Below are positions 62,923 through 64,000 of a stretch of 64,000 nucleotides of DNA, one piece after another; within the stretch, counting starts at the first letter, position 1, and each line of letters opens with the position of its first letter. The notes under the pieces were generated by a model. That model saw nothing but the letters and a program-made list of their open reading frames with translations. It had not been told where the DNA came from and searched no databases. A program made the position numbers and the translations under genes. This DNA is from Hydrogenophaga sp. Lineage in GTDB: Bacteria; Pseudomonadota; Gammaproteobacteria; Burkholderiales; Burkholderiaceae_C. The stretch lies in the NCBI RefSeq assembly GCF_011390835.1, contig NZ_JAABRQ010000003.1, forward strand, positions 154,020-218,019, in the 5' to 3' direction.

Positions 62923-64000
62923 ATGCAAACCACTTTCCCCCGGCTGTTGCTGGACCACGCCAAAGCTCGCCCCGCGGCGCCCGCCATGCGTGAAAAGGAA
63001 TACGGCATCTGGCAGACCACCACCTGGGCCGACATGGCCAAGCTGGTTGAGGCGCTTGCCTGCGGCCTGCACCAGGCCGGCCTGCGGCGTGGCGAGCACA
63101 TGGTGGTGATCGGCTCCAACCGTCCGCGCCTGTACGCCACCATGCTGGCCGCGCAGTCGCTGGGCGCTATTCCCGTGCCGCTGTATCAGGACGCGGTGGG
63201 CGCCGAATGCGTATTCCCGATCAACAACGCCGACGTGCGTTTCGTGGTGGTGGAGGATCAGGAACAGGTCGACAAGATGCTGGAGATTCGCGAGGAGTGC
63301 CCACAGATTTCCCATATTTACTTCGACGATCCGCGCGGCTTGCGCAAGTACGACGAGCCAGGCCTGAGCGCGCTGGAAGAACTGATCGCCGCCGGACGAG
63401 CCTTTGCCAAGGTGCACCCGGACCTGTTCGGTGAACAGGTTGAACTGGGTCAGCCCGATGACGTGGCAGCGATGTTTTTTACCAGCGGCACCACGGGTAA
63501 ACCCAAGGGCGTGGTGCACACCCATCGCACGCTGATCGACCGCGCCGACGTGGGAGCCCGGTTCGACAAGCTGACCGCCGATGACGAGGTACTGGCTTAC
63601 CTGCCGCCAGCTTGGATCGGCCAAAACATCTTTTCTTACGCGCAGTGGCTGGTGGCTGGCTACGTGGTGAACTGCCCCGAGTCGAGCAGCACCGTGACGA
63701 TCGACCTGAAGGAGGTCGGACCTACCTACTATTTCGCGCCACCGCGGGTGTTCGAGGGCTTGCTGACCTCAGTGATGATCCGCATGGAAGACGCGGGCGC
63801 CCTCAAGCGTCGCATGTTCCACGCCTTCATGGATGTGGCCAAGCGCGTCGGTCCCGACAAGATGGACGGCAAGGCGCTGGGCTTCATGGACAAGCTGAAA
63901 TATGGGCTGGGCAATGTGATGGTTTACGGGCCGCTGCGCAACAGCCTGGGCATGAGCCGGGTGCGAGTGGCATACACAGCGGGGGAGGCGATCGGGCCCG
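62923..64000 (+). CDS. Acyl-CoA ligase (AMP-dependent synthetase), partial
   Basis: Only the first ~359 residues lie in the window; the frame is open at the end. AMP-forming ligase: substrate-activation P-loop FFTSGTTGKPKGVVHTH at about residue 185, gate-region motif LAYLPPAWIGQN, and YYFAPPRVFEGLLTSV. It activates a carboxylic acid, likely medium- to long-chain, with CoA. The start ATG at 62923 has GGAGACAAG upstream; an in-frame ATG at 62911 is possible. Such ligases are common beside branched-chain amino acid-type ABC transporter genes, which would lie beyond the window. Confidence 0.88.
   Translation, partial: MQTTFPRLLLDHAKARPAAPAMREKEYGIWQTTTWADMAKLVEALACGLHQAGLRRGEHMVVIGSNRPRLYATMLAAQSLGAIPVPLYQDAVGAECVFPINNADVRFVVVEDQEQVDKMLEIREECPQISHIYFDDPRGLRKYDEPGLSALEELIAAGRAFAKVHPDLFGEQVELGQPDDVAAMFFTSGTTGKPKGVVHTHRTLIDRADVGARFDKLTADDEVLAYLPPAWIGQNIFSYAQWLVAGYVVNCPESSSTVTIDLKEVGPTYYFAPPRVFEGLLTSVMIRMEDAGALKRRMFHAFMDVAKRVGPDKMDGKALGFMDKLKYGLGNVMVYGPLRNSLGMSRVRVAYTAGEAIGP

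Noticed and set aside
62785..63624. A 279-residue frame opposite the acyl-CoA ligase
   Set aside because: Antisense of the ligase, whose domains are clear on the plus strand.

Overview
The window looks like a chromosomal segment of a high-GC betaproteobacterium, most likely of the Comamonadaceae (Hydrogenophaga/Rhodoferax/Acidovorax-like). This is inferred from gene content and protein style (PhcB-type methyltransferase cluster, IcmF, persulfide dioxygenase-rhodanese fusion, DUF6352 and DUF2855 proteins, NodIJ-like ABC pair) and from GC-rich intergenic repeats. No rRNA, tRNA, CRISPR array, insertion sequence or prophage was seen. Most of it is dense chromosomal coding sequence; the signalling clusters near both ends are the notable parts.

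Left part (0-12 kb): coaX; then a signalling cluster with a LuxR-family regulator divergent from a CqsS/LqsS-like membrane histidine kinase and a response regulator, facing a convergent cqsA (alpha-hydroxyketone autoinducer synthase). Next come a CsoR-family regulator with a persulfide dioxygenase-rhodanese fusion, and a tightly coupled TRAP transporter operon (dctP-dctQ-dctM-amidase-57-residue membrane protein).

Middle (12-46 kb): a palindromic operator-like site precedes ppk2-icmF; then a very large PAS/GAF histidine kinase, DUF6352, a poorly conserved-looking stretch that may be a decayed gene, arginase, a GMC oxidoreductase coupled to an ABM-domain protein, 3-hydroxybutyryl-CoA dehydrogenase, an SDR, glutathione reductase, MgtC/DUF4010, AMP nucleosidase, MscS, a four-gene tripartite exporter (outer membrane factor, MacA-like adaptor, separate ATPase and permease), psd-purT, a NodIJ-like exporter, a CPA2 antiporter with ybdK, and small or uncharacterised proteins. 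GC-rich repeats with a shared core sit between many of these genes.

Right part (46-64 kb): a potassium channel with a methyltransferase, SrkA kinase, ohrR-ohr, DUF2855, then a second cell-cell signalling cluster with the gene order phcB-phcS-phcR-phcQ and stop/start overlaps throughout. It is followed by htpG (with a heat-shock-type promoter and flanking terminators), a sodium:alanine symporter, a lipase-like hydrolase, an RluF-like pseudouridine synthase, and a Crp/Fnr regulator divergent from an acyl-CoA ligase that runs off the window.

The main biological point is that two small-molecule quorum-sensing modules of different chemistry (an alpha-hydroxyketone CqsA/LqsA type and a fatty-acid methyl-ester Phc type) lie about 45 kb apart. 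The kinase domain of the CqsS-like sensor resembles that of the PhcR-like protein, so the two modules may be evolutionarily and functionally linked.
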